Shown piece after piece: positions 12,201 through 22,319 of a stretch of DNA of 64,000 nt. Both the position numbers and the translations under genes were made by a program. The notes under the pieces were generated by a model, which was not told the DNA's origin, did no database searches, and worked only from the letters and a program-made list of their open reading frames with translations. Numbering within the stretch: position 1 is the stretch's first letter; each line of letters starts with the position of its first letter. Origin of the DNA: Dromiciops gliroides (taxonomy: Eukaryota; Chordata; Mammalia; Microbiotheria; Microbiotheriidae); NCBI RefSeq assembly GCF_019393635.1, contig NC_057861.1, forward strand, positions 61,506,532 to 61,570,531. The letters run 5' to 3'.

Positions 12201-15200
12201 CTGTCCACAAGAAGTGGACATTTGTCAAAAGCTTCACTGGGAGCTGGGCTCATATACTATGTTTGCAGTGTTCCCTCAACCTACCAGGTTAGTAAATTCA
12301 TCCAAAAAGGAAACTAAGTTGGGGTTGGTTTGGTTGCAGTGGTTGTTTTCCTTGCTGCCTAATTCTTTCTTTTTCAGTAATAAGCTTGGCTGGTAACTTT
12401 GGTTTTTACATCACAATCATCTCCACCCAAACCCCACCCACCCTCCTAAAAAGCCCTTCCTCCTAACAAAATGATCAAAACCAATAGCAATTGCACCAAA
12501 ACGGGACTTGTTCTAGATCAAACCAAACTGACTTTTTAGTGATCACCATCACTTACTGTTCTAAATACTTAAAAAGCTACTCTAGAATTCTGCCAGGAAT
12601 AGAGGTCAACTTGCCTGAGCTACTATAGGATAGGATAAAGAGCCCACACTCCTCTTTTCTGAAAATCTGGCTGCCCATCTCTAGTCCTGACTTTGCTCTC
12701 CTATTGCCACAAATTCTACACAAATCCTGACAGCACCTCAGCCATCACCTATCTACCACATGGGTCACTGCCCTGGGATCTTGTTTTTCCAGGCCTGGTG
12801 ACATGAACGCATTAAGGACACCTAGGTACTCTCTCAGCACACACCTCCTTATCTTGGGCTTCAAGGGCATTAGCCATTTGGGGGCTATACTTCCTAATCC
12901 AGAAATCACTCTCCTTCCTACAAAAGTCTGCTTGTTCAGCCTTATTTTCATAGTTCGATCCACCCGAAAAAGCTTTGTTTTTGGCCTTGGTGCTCCTAAT
13001 ATTATTATTATAGGAGTGTGCCCTTTTATATTCATCCTAATTCAGCGGTGTCAAACTCAAAGAGATCATCCCTGCAGGCCACAAGTTAGCCCAATCTACT
13101 GTACTGCATTATTATGCATTTTGTTAAACATTTCTCAATTACATTTTAATCTGGTTCAGGCTACACTAGAGTTTTGTGTTTGACACGTGTCCTAAGCAAC
13201 CCGGACCTTATTTCCTCCTCTACACTTTTTAAACATAAATGATTTGATGAGTTCTGTGTCCTGAAATCCACCTACTTATACTATCATGTACTGACACCAC
13301 TTCATCTTGTCCACAATGACAGCACAAAGAGACACTTTGCTGAAAGAATCTATGCATTCATCTCTTTCAAAATTGACCTCCAGGGAGACCCCAAGCAGTA
13401 GGCAGATGTGGGAGGCAATGTAGAGTCAGGAAGGCCTGGGTTGGAATCCCACCTCTGACACTTCCTGGCTACCTTGGAGAACTGAGGATAAGTCACTTCA
13501 CTTCCCTCAGTCTCTTCTTCAGCAAGATAAGGATAATAATATCCAAAACGATATCATAACAGCATTATGGGGATCAAGCAAGATAACGGTCATTTTTTTA
13601 AAGCCTAAAAAAACTGCTCCCCCAAGATGGCTTTTTTAAAAAGTCCTTCTGTGAATGACTTAACTATTCTCAACAATACAATGATCCAAGACAATCCCAA
13701 AGGACTACTGATGAAACATACCACCTCCAAAGACAGAACTGATATTGATGGAACACAGACTGAAGAGTGCTATTTTTCACTTTCTTTCATTTTTTTTATT
13801 CGAGTTTTCTTATACAAAATGACTACTATGGTCATGTTTTACATAATTGCACATGTATAACCCATATCTGACGGCTTAGCACCTCAGGGAGGGGGGAAGG
13901 GAGGGAGGGAAGGAGAATAAAAATTAGAACCCAAAACTATAAATAAAAATGTTTATTACTTTAAAAAAAAGTCCTTTTCTTCCTCATAGGAATTGTTCAC
14001 TTATGTCACTCTAACTTCTTTCTTCATTTTCATGCCTCTTGAACTGACTGTTCCTGTAAAGTTTATGCTACAGAACCCTAGCTACATATCCTAACTACCT
14101 TTCCTCTGAATGCTTTGAAAACTCATTGGGGGCAGCTGGGTGGTGCAGTGGATAGAGCACCAGCCCTGGAGTCAGGAGGACCTGAGTTCAAATCCAACCT
14201 CAGACACCTGACACTTACTAGCTGTGTGGCCCTGGGCAAGTCACTTAACCCCCGTTGCCCCACAAAAAACCAAACCAAAAAAATGAATGTTAAGAAAAGC
14301 TACTCATCCAAAATCTAAGGTGTGAATCAGACTATACCTCCTTTTTCTATTTCTAGCACATATTCTGATTTGGAGTAGTCATTTCCTATTGGATTTTGGG
14401 AGGACCTGAGTTGAAATCTCACCTCTGAAACTTACTAGCTGTGTTATCCTGGGGCAAGTCACTTAACCCCAATTGCATTAAACATCTGGGGCCATCTCCA
14501 GTCATCCTGATATATATCTTGCCACTGAACCCAGATGGCTCTGGAGGAGAGGGTGAGGTTGGTGACCTCACACAGTACTCCCTCACTTCAAGCCAATTCA
14601 CTGCAAGTCATAAAAACATATAACAAGGCATACAAAGTAATTTAAGGGAAGAGAGATGGAGTAAGGGGGAAGATCAGCAAAGCCTTCTTGTAGCAGGAGG
14701 TAGCACTTGAGCTGAGCTCTAAAGGGTGAAGCTCAGCATTCTAAGAGTAAAATTTAATAATGTATTAAGAGCCGACTATATGGGAGGCACTGTGTTAAGC
14801 CCTGAGTATACAGGGACCCCCCGAGGATATAGTGGACCCACTGCTCCTTCCCCCCTAAACTCCACAGATGTCCCCCTTGTGGTGGGGGAAGGAGGGGGAG
14901 GATATCAGCATTTATACAGCACCTATTGTGTGCCAAGCATTGTGCTAAGCACTTGTTACTGATCCTCCTCACAAACCCTGTGAGACTTGCTATCACCCAC
15001 ATTTTACAGTTAGAGCAAACAAAGTTAAGAGACTTGCCCCAGATTACACAGCAATAAATGTCTGAGGCCAAATTCGAACTCAGGTCTTCATGGCTCCAGG
15101 CCTAGTGCCCCATCCCACTGCACCACAGAGATGGACACAGGCCCTTCACTACACAGCTCTATACCTAAGTTTTGTAGCTATACAGATCTCTAAAGTTCTC

Positions 15201-15773
15201 TTTTCTAGCTGATTGCCTATGAATGTCTTTAGACACTGACCCTTCCCTCAAGAACCTTATAGCTCTCTTCACTTTCGAAATCAAACTATTTGAAAAAGTG
15301 ATATTCCTTGCCTCCGGTTCCACATCACAAAACTGCCCACTGGACTGACTGAACTTTTCTGAAGTGGGTGTTCTACAGGCATCAACAAGCCCCGAAGAGC
15401 ACTCACTCATTCACTTCTGCCCAAGCCCACTTGAACTTACCTATTACTACGTAGGGTACCACTGTTTCAATCATACAGGCTTTGAAACTTCAGTGTCATC
15501 CTTGTCCTCACTCACCCCACAGAGCCAATCAGCTGCCAAACCCTGTCATTTCTTTCTCCATAACATCTCTCAGATAGGCCTCCTCTGTCTATTCATACAA
15601 TTACCATCACAGTTCAAGTTCTCATCACCTCTCACCTAGATTATTGCAATAAGTGCCTCCTAACCGGTCTCCTTCCCTGAGTGTCTCTGTACTCGAACTA
15701 CAGCTGCCAAAATTATTTTTCTCAAGTCCAAGTCTGACTGGGGCATACAATCCTCTCTGTGTGTGTGTGTGTG

Positions 15774-15815
<42 letters not shown>

Positions 15816-18562
15816 TTCTTTCACCCCCCTCCTTCCCCCCAGCCCCACCACTGAACATTTCTTTCTTTCTTTTTTTTTTTTTTTGGTGAGGCAATTGGGG
15901 TTAAGTGACTTGCCCAGGGTCACACAGCTAGTAAGTGTTAAGTGTCTGAGGTTGGATTTGAACTCAGATCCTCCTGAATCCAGGGCCAGTGCTTTATTCA
16001 CTATGCCACCCAGCTGCCCTGAACATTTCTATCTAGCATTTAAAGCTTGTCACAACCAGGACCTATCTGACCCTTCTTAAATATTAAGTATAAGTATACT
16101 TGATGGGGCAGCTGGGTGGCACAGTGGATAGAGCACCAGCCCTGGAGTCAGAGGAGGACCTGAGTTCAAATCCAACCTCAGATACTTAACACTTAATAGC
16201 TATGTGACCCTGGGCAAGTCACTTAACCCCAATTGCCAAAAAAAAAAGTATACTTGATGTTCTACTCAAATTAGTCTAAGAAAAGACCACCAGATTTAAC
16301 ACTCAGATCATTGGTGACTTTAGAGAGATGTCTGGAGTCAAGAAGGCCAAAATTAAAAGGCATGAGGAGTGGGAGAGGAGAACAGAGGCACCTGGTTTAG
16401 ATGGCTTTTTTAGGAACTCTAGCTGAGATGGGGAAGAGAAATACAAGACTATATAGCTAATTGGTATGGTAGAGCCAAGTGAAGATTTTCTAAGAATGGA
16501 AGAGACCTGGGCACAGGTATTGGGGAAGTAGTTTAAAGGTAGTAGTCAAAAGAAAGAGAGAGGAGGCTGTCAAATGAGAAGGCAATTAGCTGGAAGGCAA
16601 AGGATGAAAACAAGGGAATATGTGGAGGTTAAGCCTTGGAAAAAAGAAGCCACCTCATTATCAGAGACTAGAGGAAAGGAAAAGAGGATAGGGGATAATG
16701 TCATGAGGCTTTAAGAGGGGATGGAGAAGAGGAGAAGGAACTCACAGGAAATGGCCTCAATTTTCTGAGTAAAGAAAAAGGCAAGGTTGTCATCTGAGAG
16801 GAGGTGAGGAAGGTCTGGGAGGCCTGAGCAGAGAAGACTGGCTGTAACTTCAATGAGAATTGTGAAAGGAAATTAATGAGCAAGAAATAAAAAGGACTGG
16901 GGCAGCTAGGTGGCGAAGTGGATAGAGCACTGGCCCTGGAGTCAGGAGGACCTGAGTTCAAATCTGGCCTCAGACACTTAACACTTACTAGCTGTGTGAC
17001 CCTGGGCAAGTCACTTAACCCCAATTGACTAAAAAAAAAAAGAATTACTGATTTTTCCTGTTGTTACAGCCAATAGCAACAGTGTTAATATAGTGCTTTA
17101 AGGTTTTCAAATCACTTTACAAATAGTATCTCATTTTATCTTCACAATAACAGGTGAGGAAACTTAAGACTGATAGGTTAAGGTACTTGGCTCAGGGTTC
17201 ATAAAACTAAATGTCTGAGGTGGGATCTGAATTCGGGGCTTTCTGATTCCAGGTCCACTGCTCTATCCACTACACCACCCTGAACATGCCTGATGCTTAT
17301 CTTCCTATAGTCCCCTACTAGCCATATTTCCTATATTGGCTAGCTAGCTAGGCAGATACACACATGCAGTCCTCTTCAATGACTAGTAGTAGATAGAGTG
17401 AAAGGAAAAATCCAACATAATACCTCACAGGAATAGGTCTTAAGCTGAGCATTAACGAATGCCAATGTCCTACAAAGTATAAACAAAAATTTATAAACTA
17501 AAAAAGGCAGTGGATTCAGAGACAGAATAGTTGTGTGACCTTGAGAATATATATTCCACTCTCTAGGCCAGGGCTTCCTAAACTTTTTCAATTCGAGACC
17601 CCTTTTTGCCCGAGCAATCTTTACGGGTACATAGGTATAGAAAATAGGTATACCTAACCTTTTCCTGTTGCCAAATTTTTCAAGACACCCCCCCCCCGTT
17701 CAGCTAAGGGACCCTATATGGGGTCAACACCCACAGTTTTAAGAAGCTTTGCTCTAAGCCTCAGTTTCCTCACCTCCCCAGGCGTCTGACCAAATGACCT
17801 CTGAGATACTTTCCCACCTTTAAAAGTCTAACTATAGACCACAGAATGATCTGCGATCTCCTTCCCACTCCCATTTCTGCTTAAAGCCGTCTTGTTCAGA
17901 GGTACAAGACTCTAGGCAAAAAATATATGTACAAAAGTTTTCCAAAAATATAACTCCACCCCTAGCCAAAATCCCATTACACCTCTACTTTAAAACCTGG
18001 GACTCGTTCATCTGTATGTTCTAGGGACCCTCCTAGCTCTGACACTAAGTCCTAAGTTCTCTCCTAGCTGGGCCATTGAGTGCTCTAAAGATTTTAAGCT
18101 TTGCGGGTTGAAGAATGGGGAGGCACTAGAGGACTCTGGTCCCCGGGGGTGAAAGGGAGGGTGCCACGGTCAGTGGTAGTTGCTGGACGTCTCTTTGGGG
18201 CATTGCAACCTTGGGGTGTCCGTGGTGCGGGTAATTCAAGGCAAAGAACAACCCGCAATCTTCGGCACCCATGCGCCCGGGGCCGTCGGGGTCACCACCC
18301 TCCCGCCGCCTTCCTCCTCCCTCCTCCCCATGCTTAGAGCCGCCTGGCCGCCAAAGTTCATCCGTTAAGTGGCCGGAATGCTCGAGCGGGCAAGAGAGCG
18401 CGGCGAAGTCCTCAGGAGCAGCCCGGGAAGAGCTCGCCCTCGCCCCGCCTCCCCCACGAAACACTGACCCGATATTCCCCGGCGGGGCAGGTTCCGCTTG
18501 TAATCGATGGGACCATAGCCCCCTGGCGGGGGCATGTCCTGCTTCACCTTGGATGCCGCCAT
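3172..18562 (-). CDS. NDUFA13: NDUFA13 (GRIM-19), complex I accessory subunit, 5 exons
   Basis: This gene encodes NADH:ubiquinone oxidoreductase subunit A13, an inner-mitochondrial-membrane accessory subunit needed for complex I assembly and also known as GRIM-19. The five exons add to 144 codons, the usual length of the family. Translation starts with [20 protein letters not shown], which is essentially the known mammalian N-terminus. Residues 32-51 form a hydrophobic membrane helix ([17 protein letters not shown]), residues 54-105 form a charged helical region ([25 protein letters not shown]), and the protein ends GFMWYT. Introns are about 7.9, 5.3, 0.6 and 1.1 kb, all GT-AG, in phases 1, 2, 2 and 0. 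An in-frame Met six codons upstream (18578-18580) is rejected because the family starts at MAASK and a YY1-like motif overlaps the chosen ATG. The gene is divergent from TSSK6, as in human. Confidence 0.97.
3500..3722 (+). mobile_element. MIR-like SINE in NDUFA13 intron 4
   Basis: It reads 'ggacttggagtcagaggatc', 'gagtccaaatcccagctga', 'acatgtaaaattgggg' and 'tcctttccagctctgaatc', which is the MIR order from head to 3' end. It is diverged and therefore old. Confidence 0.6.
3906..4250. repeat. 33-bp minisatellite, about 10 copies
   Basis: The unit is 'agcgctgggagggccc' followed by 'ttagaacccaggatgtc', 33 bases long. Nine units are nearly complete, with a diverged unit at the left and a partial one at the right. 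The central four are essentially identical, so they are recently homogenised. Because 33 is a multiple of three, long frames stay open on both strands. These are by-products, not genes: the array sits inside NDUFA13 intron 4 and has no initiation or splice context. Confidence 0.92.
4394..4463 (-). CDS. NDUFA13: NDUFA13 exon 4
   Basis: A 70-base exon between acceptor CTGAAG and donor GTTGGT. It encodes [20 protein letters not shown] and GWK. The acceptor was chosen at 4464/4463 rather than the next AG, four bases downstream, because it gives Arg82 then Lys and keeps the family length and frame. Confidence 0.93.
5094..5165 (-). CDS. NDUFA13: NDUFA13 exon 3
   Basis: A 72-base exon between acceptor GTTCTAG and donor GTAGGA. 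It encodes [20 protein letters not shown] and EDR. The family is strongly conserved here (IEDFEARIALLPLLQAE in human). Confidence 0.96.
5735..6480 (+). mobile_element. L1 3'-region fragment
   Basis: Matches the marsupial L1 ORF2 end: 'gagaaattcaaattaaaaca', 'ccacctcacacctatgagag', 'ccctttgacctagcaatacc', then 'cccataaatacaaaaatgtt' after an interrupting SINE. It is degenerate, with AT-rich expansions near 5970-6000 and 6140-6170. It lies in NDUFA13 intron 2. Confidence 0.75.
6190..6412 (+). mobile_element. Older SINE with L2/MIR-type tail, nested in L1
   Basis: It has the same head as the short SINEs ('gacacagtggatagaatgcc ... tagctgtgtgaccctgggca'). It then runs into 'gcctcagtgtcc ... aaaatggggataataataaa', the MIR/L2-like 3' half, instead of an immediate A-tail. 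Confidence 0.6.
6481..7365 (-). mobile_element. L1 3'-region fragment, inverted
   Basis: The minus strand reads the same L1 segment as neighbouring plus-strand copies: 'catcaacaatgcattagag', 'cagttctttgctttcacta' and 'gatgggcttctactttg' are complements of the L1 ORF2 end. It is interrupted by a SINE at 7151-7303. Confidence 0.7.
7151..7303 (+). mobile_element. tRNA-derived marsupial SINE nested in L1
   Basis: Full short SINE with an A-rich tail, flanked by the target duplication 'aatgcattagag'. The L1 text resumes directly after the second copy. Confidence 0.88.
7366..7710 (+). mobile_element. L1 3'-region fragment
   Basis: Reads 'gtaatagcaaagaagtggaa', 'ggtgcccatcaactaggtaa' and 'gaattgacatggagcaaaat', the terminal L1 ORF2 text in plus orientation. 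It is head to head with the inverted fragment on its left. Confidence 0.7.
8148..8300 (+). mobile_element. tRNA-derived marsupial SINE
   Basis: Full short SINE ending in an A/GAA tail, flanked by the target duplication 'gaaaatatctag'. Confidence 0.88.
8301..10467. other. NDUFA13 intron 2, mostly unrecognised
   Basis: No gene or clear repeat was recognised in 8301-10080. Near 10090-10200 there is a decayed copy of the dispersed text 'ctcagagatcatctactccaacc'. Exon 2 lies immediately to the right. Confidence 0.4.
10468..10546 (-). CDS. NDUFA13: NDUFA13 exon 2
   Basis: A 79-base exon between acceptor ...TTCCAG and donor GTACGG. It encodes the membrane helix ([21 protein letters not shown]) and the start of the basic stretch NRER. 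The frame joins exon 1 with a split Gly codon and exon 3 with a split Arg codon. Confidence 0.96.
10547..11154. other. NDUFA13 intron 1, left end
   Basis: Two decayed 'ggcccttagaacat' blocks at about 10690-10770 resemble the unit of the intron-4 minisatellite and are probably copies of the same old dispersed repeat. Nothing else could be supported. Confidence 0.4.
11155..11360 (+). mobile_element. SINE with L2/MIR-type tail
   Basis: Contains 'ctgcctcagtttccacaact', 'aaaatggggacaataacagc', 'gggttgttgtgagaatcaaa' and 'tacagcacctggcaca'. This is the 3' half of the MIR-like SINE class, with a decayed head. Confidence 0.6.
11361..11665 (+). mobile_element. L2-type LINE 3' fragment
   Basis: 'ccatgcctggaatgcactcc', 'tctttagaggcaggagcag' and 'tatccccagggcctagtag' follow the L2 3' end, interrupted by a T-run near 11580-11600. 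Confidence 0.6.
11666..13042. other. NDUFA13 intron 1, no feature recognised
   Basis: Single-copy-looking DNA without exon-like frames. Some open frames exist but none has splice context, a known domain or skewed codon use. Confidence 0.35.
13043..13189. mobile_element. hAT-type non-autonomous DNA element (MITE)
   Basis: Terminal inverted repeats are CAGCGGTGTCAAACTCAA at the left and TTGTGTTTGACACGTG at the right. The 8-base flanks TCCTAATT and TCCTAAGC agree at six positions, as expected for an old hAT target duplication. The 147-base body shares 'ctcaattacattttaat' with the element at 62886-63259. Confidence 0.75.
13400..13600 (+). mobile_element. Diverged SINE with MIR-type 3' half
   Basis: 'gtcaggaaggcctgggttgg', 'aatcccacctctgacactt' and 'agataaggataataata' follow the SINE/MIR order with many substitutions. 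Confidence 0.5.
13620..13965 (+). mobile_element. L1 3' end with A-tail
   Basis: The marsupial L1 3' UTR text 'caatacaatgatccaagaca', 'tcccaaaggactactgatga' and 'ggaggggggaagggaggg' is followed by 'aaaaatgtttattacttt' and an A-run. Confidence 0.75.
14128..14282 (+). mobile_element. tRNA-derived marsupial SINE
   Basis: Full head, B-box-like and 'tagctgtgtggccctgggca' body with an A/C-rich tail. The target duplication is not clear. Confidence 0.85.
14394..14625 (+). mobile_element. Longer SINE subtype, 5'-truncated
   Basis: The SINE body leads into 'attaaacatctggggccatc', 'ccagtcatcctgatatat', 'ccagatggctctggagga' and 'ccaattcactgcaagtca'. The same 3' extension occurs at 37455-37928, defining a separate subtype with a shared tRNA-derived body. 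Confidence 0.7.
14905..15126 (+). mobile_element. MIR-family SINE
   Basis: 'cagcatttatacagcaccta', 'ttgtgtgccaagcattgtgc', 'acttgccccagattacacag' and 'cactgcaccac' span nearly a whole MIR-type element. Confidence 0.65.
15410..15740 (+). mobile_element. L2/CR1-type LINE fragment
   Basis: 'tcctcactcaccccacaga', 'tcatcacctctcacctagat', 'tattgcaataagtgcctcct' and 'aactacagctgccaaaatta' match the same LINE text seen at 1-250 and 49940-50130. Confidence 0.55.
15757..15812. repeat. (TG)n(CA)n microsatellite
   Basis: A short TG run meets a CA run through 'tatatac', forming an imperfect palindromic dinucleotide tract. Confidence 0.9.
15863..16018 (-). mobile_element. tRNA-derived marsupial SINE
   Basis: Full SINE in reverse, T-run first, ending 'cacccagctgcc'. 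It is flanked by the perfect target duplication 'ctgaacatttct' at 15851-15862 and 16019-16030. Confidence 0.9.
16105..16246 (+). mobile_element. tRNA-derived marsupial SINE
   Basis: Full SINE with an A10 tail, flanked by 'agtatacttgat' on both sides. Confidence 0.9.
16310..16890 (+). repeat. Old dispersed repeat, family not named
   Basis: The purine-rich text ('gatggggaagagaaatacaa', 'gaagattttctaagaatgga', 'ggtgaggaaggtctgggagg') resembles the blocks at 22320-23060, 56440-56700 and 63520-63920. No open frame is kept. Confidence 0.35.
16899..17041 (+). mobile_element. tRNA-derived marsupial SINE
   Basis: Full SINE from 'ggggcagctaggtggcgaag' to a poly(A) tail. Confidence 0.88.
17065..17280 (+). 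mobile_element. MIR-family SINE
   Basis: 'ttaatatagtgctttaaggt', 'tcaaatcactttacaaatag', 'aataacaggtgaggaaactt' and 'ccactgctctatccacta' follow the MIR3-like order. Confidence 0.6.
17569..17751. mobile_element. hAT-type MITE inserted into a MIR
   Basis: The element starts CAGGGCTTCCTAAACTTTTT and ends AGTTTTAAGAAGCTTTG, imperfect inverted termini. Its 8-base flanks CTCTAGGC and CTCTAAGC agree at seven positions. The MIR text on either side ('tgtgaccttgagaatat' and 'cctcagtttcctcacc') becomes continuous when the element and one flank are removed, so it is younger than that MIR. Confidence 0.8.
18469..18562 (-). CDS. NDUFA13: NDUFA13 exon 1 (coding part)
   Basis: Encodes residues 1-31 plus the first base of Gly32. 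The start codon is at 18560-18562 and the donor is GTCAGT at 18468 downward. The exon ends RNLPRRGIS. It lies inside the CpG-rich promoter region. The 5' UTR limit is not visible but probably lies within about 100 bases upstream. Confidence 0.95.
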
Positions 18563-18565
18563 CTT
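18555..18565 (-). promoter_or_regulatory. YY1-like motif overlapping the NDUFA13 start codon
   Basis: The minus strand reads AAGATGGCGGC, the strong YY1 consensus, with its ATG being the NDUFA13 initiation codon. YY1 sites at or just after the start site are a known feature of TATA-less nuclear genes for mitochondrial and ribosomal proteins. The sequence match is seen; the binding is inferred. Confidence 0.65.
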
Positions 18566-18641
18566 GCAGGCCCAAGGCACTTCCGACAGCAGAAACCTAG
18601 AAGAAAGGATGCGGAAATAGCGTCAAGGGGCGCGAGCACGT

Positions 18642-18650
18642 TCCGCCATC
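18642..18650 (-). promoter_or_regulatory. Second YY1-like motif upstream of NDUFA13
   Basis: The minus strand reads AGATGGCGG about 80 bases upstream of the start codon, in the same orientation as the one overlapping the ATG. Confidence 0.4.
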
Positions 18651-19337
18651 TAAAGAGTGGCGGAAGCTACTGTAGAAGCGGTTCTTAAAGGAAACGACAC
18701 TCCATTTAGGTGACGCGAGGGTAGCACTAGGAATACACCCTTCGGCACCTTTCCTGCACTCTCGGGAGGAAAAAAAGGCTGCCTGGCAATACTAGTTACA
18801 TCTGCCACTTATTTAGCTTTTTAAAAGTTTGCAAAGCACTTGTATCTGATTTAGTTAACTGGGTTAGGGGTTTTAAGTGATGCCCAAGAACATCCTGGGA
18901 GTTCCACCAACGTTCCAGTTCCAGTTCCAAACGAGCACCATCGTTGACCTTGACCCCCACTTGGCAAGTTTTACTTGCCCTCAGTTTCCTCATCTGTAAA
19001 ACAAGGGGTTGGACTAGCCAGCTGGCCTTGCTAAGATTACTCTCCAGCTCCGAACTGGCTTTTAAAGCTCAAGATCCAGCACCTCTCGCCCCATCGCTTG
19101 CATCGCCCCCGGGGGGGGGGGGAAGGGGAGGGGGAAGGGTGCCGCCTCAGAATTACCTTGCCTGGGAGAGAGAGTGAAGCAGGGGAGGGATGACAGTCCC
19201 CAACACCCCCTCGGAGCCCCAATTTATCAGTGGGACCCAGCCTCACTTACGTCCAATTAGGCTCCGGATCTGGGCGTCTTGCCATCCCTTCCTTACCCAA
19301 CAGCATCTCTATCTCCCCAGGTGCGCCCCCTCCACCC

Positions 19338-19343
19338 ACGTCA
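19338..19343 (+). promoter_or_regulatory. CRE half-site upstream of TSSK6
   Basis: ACGTCA, within 'cacccacgtcacaaac', lies 239 bases before the TSSK6 start codon. CRE elements bound by CREM are common in spermatid-expressed genes. A six-base match alone is weak. Confidence 0.25.
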
Positions 19344-19525
19344 CAAACCGAACCCCGGCGCGCAGAACCAGGAAACCTGTGGCAGCCTCTCTGGGGCCCA
19401 TGACGCCCCCAGTCACTTCACAAGGCGGAAATTGTTACCTGGGCGATAAAGGGCGGCGGGAGGCCCCGGGGCAGGAGTGGGCACATGGGGGTCAAGGTCT
19501 GTGGGTGCCAAGCGCCATGGGTTAA

Positions 19526-20395
<870 letters not shown>

Positions 20396-20752
20396 CGCCC
20401 ACCCTCGCGGGGCCCCCCAATCTCCTCCTCTCCTCTTCCCAGGCTACCTGACCCTCACCCCCGACCCCGCGTAGGGGGAGCGGCACGAGGGCGCACGGCG
20501 CCCAGGGGGAGAGGAACAGGAAACTCTCCTGACCTCATCCCCTCCACCCCTTTTCTCCTTTCTCTCCCGCCCCCCCAGTCTAGGGGCGTGCGATAGGGGA
20601 CCGTCCCTCCCCCCCCCACGGGATCCGGCGGTAATGGGGGGTTGGGGGTGGGCGAGGGGTGGGTTTAGAAAGGGGCATGACCAAGATGCTAGGGACAGAG
20701 CGAGGAAAAAAAAATAAAAAAGAGGGTCCAGCCGCGCAGGGAGCCCGGAGGA

Positions 20753-20758
20753 AATAAA
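20753..20758 (+). terminator. TSSK6: Possible TSSK6 poly(A) signal (proximal)
   Basis: AATAAA lies about 360 bases after the stop codon, with a second AATAAA at 20713-20718 inside an A-run. Either could be used. Confidence 0.4.
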
Positions 20759-20903
20759 AGTGTCATCACCACGCCGGGCAGGAGGGAGACGCCAAAGTCC
20801 GCAGAGCCCCTACTCAAAAGTGGAGCGCAGTCATGAGACCTCGAGGCGTCCCCCTGTTGGCCGAGATCGGCGCTGGTCCTCCCTCCACCCTGCTGGACCC
20901 GAC

Positions 20904-20909
20904 AATAAA
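20904..20909 (+). terminator. TSSK6: Likely TSSK6 poly(A) signal (distal)
   Basis: AATAAA within 'ccgacaataaactcgctctc' is followed by a T/G-containing stretch, giving a 3' UTR of about 530 bases. The surrounding sequence is still GC-rich and not repeat-derived. Confidence 0.55.
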
Positions 20910-20929
20910 CTCGCTCTCTTGCTGGCAAC

Positions 20930-22300
20930 CCGAGTATGGTCACTGGAGTGGAAAAGGGGCGGGGGAGGGAACACGTTCGGGGGAAGCGGGGCAGGGGCAG
21001 AAGCAACTTTTGCCGCCCCACCCCCTTCCCTCTCTGTCCGCCTTTCTGCCCTACTTCATCCTCTCCTCTAGCGGGTGATCGTCCATTCTTCCTGGCCTTG
21101 GAAGAAAGGGTGTAAGGGAGAGGCGTTGTAGAGACTCATTTGAGGTTTATAAGCCCTTGGGCATCCAAAGCAGGCCCCTTCCACATAGTCAAGGCTTTTT
21201 AGAATCCCCGCCCCCATCACGGTACCCTCTTACGGGTCGCGTCGTGAGCCCGTAGCGGCGAAAAGAATGGAAATTTACTAGCCGGTGGGGGAAGGGAATG
21301 AAAGGGAAGGGTGGGGCGGAGTGACCTCAGTTTGGGCCTCTGTTCCCCAGGGCCTTTCCTGCCCCTCCTCCCAGGAGACCCGGAGTTTAGGAAGCCAGAT
21401 GTGATGGCCAGGATCGTAAGAACTGGATTAAACTGTAGGGCTGGGCACTGAGGGAGAAAAGACGTTTACCCTACTTTGGAGGAGGAGAGAGCAGGGGAAG
21501 ACGCTAGTAGCCCTGGTTTAACTCAGTTTAAAATCCCTAAGCCAGGTAACCACGTTTACCTGCTTACTCCCCCACACTTGAGGGCCAGCAAGCCAAGTTC
21601 AATAAGGCTTTTCCGTAGGCCATTCGTGTAGAAGACTAGACCCAGCAAAAGCTAGGGTTTCCCAATTCGATAGTCTGGAGGGTTAGGCTCAGGGCTTTAA
21701 GAGACGGCACAAGATTTAGGGAGATCACCCAGGGCCTCTTTCTTCAAATAAGAAATGTCATGGTTGGACAAAATCGTCTCTCTAATACCTGTGATAAGGT
21801 GTGGGGGGAAGCCTGCAGACAGAATTTGTACGGTATCTCCTTGGGCCATTTCCAGGATTGCCAACCTAGCTCAGGGTCCCCTAGATCTAGGGGAGAGCCC
21901 TAAAATCTTCTGTACTCAATAGAAAAGGGCAGGAAAAAAGGTGACGAGCTCCCATGGCAACCAATAATTTCCTTTTGCCCAATCACCACTTGATATTTAT
22001 GGACACCCACTGAGTTTAAAGGTACTAGGAATACAAAATATGAGACCTGCTCCCTGCCCCCAATGAGTCAAGCGCTAAATAACTTGGTGTTGGGGTTACA
22101 AATAGAGAAGTGACAGCCCTTGCCCTCTGGGGGTTTGAATTTTATCAAGGAGTTAGCACATGCTTTATAAACTGGCTTAAAGCCCTCAATCTAGATGAGT
22201 TTACTTCCCCAACCAAGCTCAGCTAGCCCTTTGTAGCCCTTCCAAGTAGGGGGCTAGACCCAGGCTGCAAAAGCTACGGATTAACCACCTGCTAACTGAT
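20930..22300. other. Intergenic, no gene seen
   Basis: G+C falls gradually from the CpG-rich region. I see no repeat family that I can name and no exon-like frame. Confidence 0.4.
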
Positions 22301-22319
22301 AAATCAATGCAGGATATAT

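Noticed and set aside
18101-18600. Open frames of up to 149 codons around NDUFA13 exon 1
   Set aside because: CpG-rich DNA has few stops. Only the MAASK frame matches a known protein, and it is spliced at 18469.
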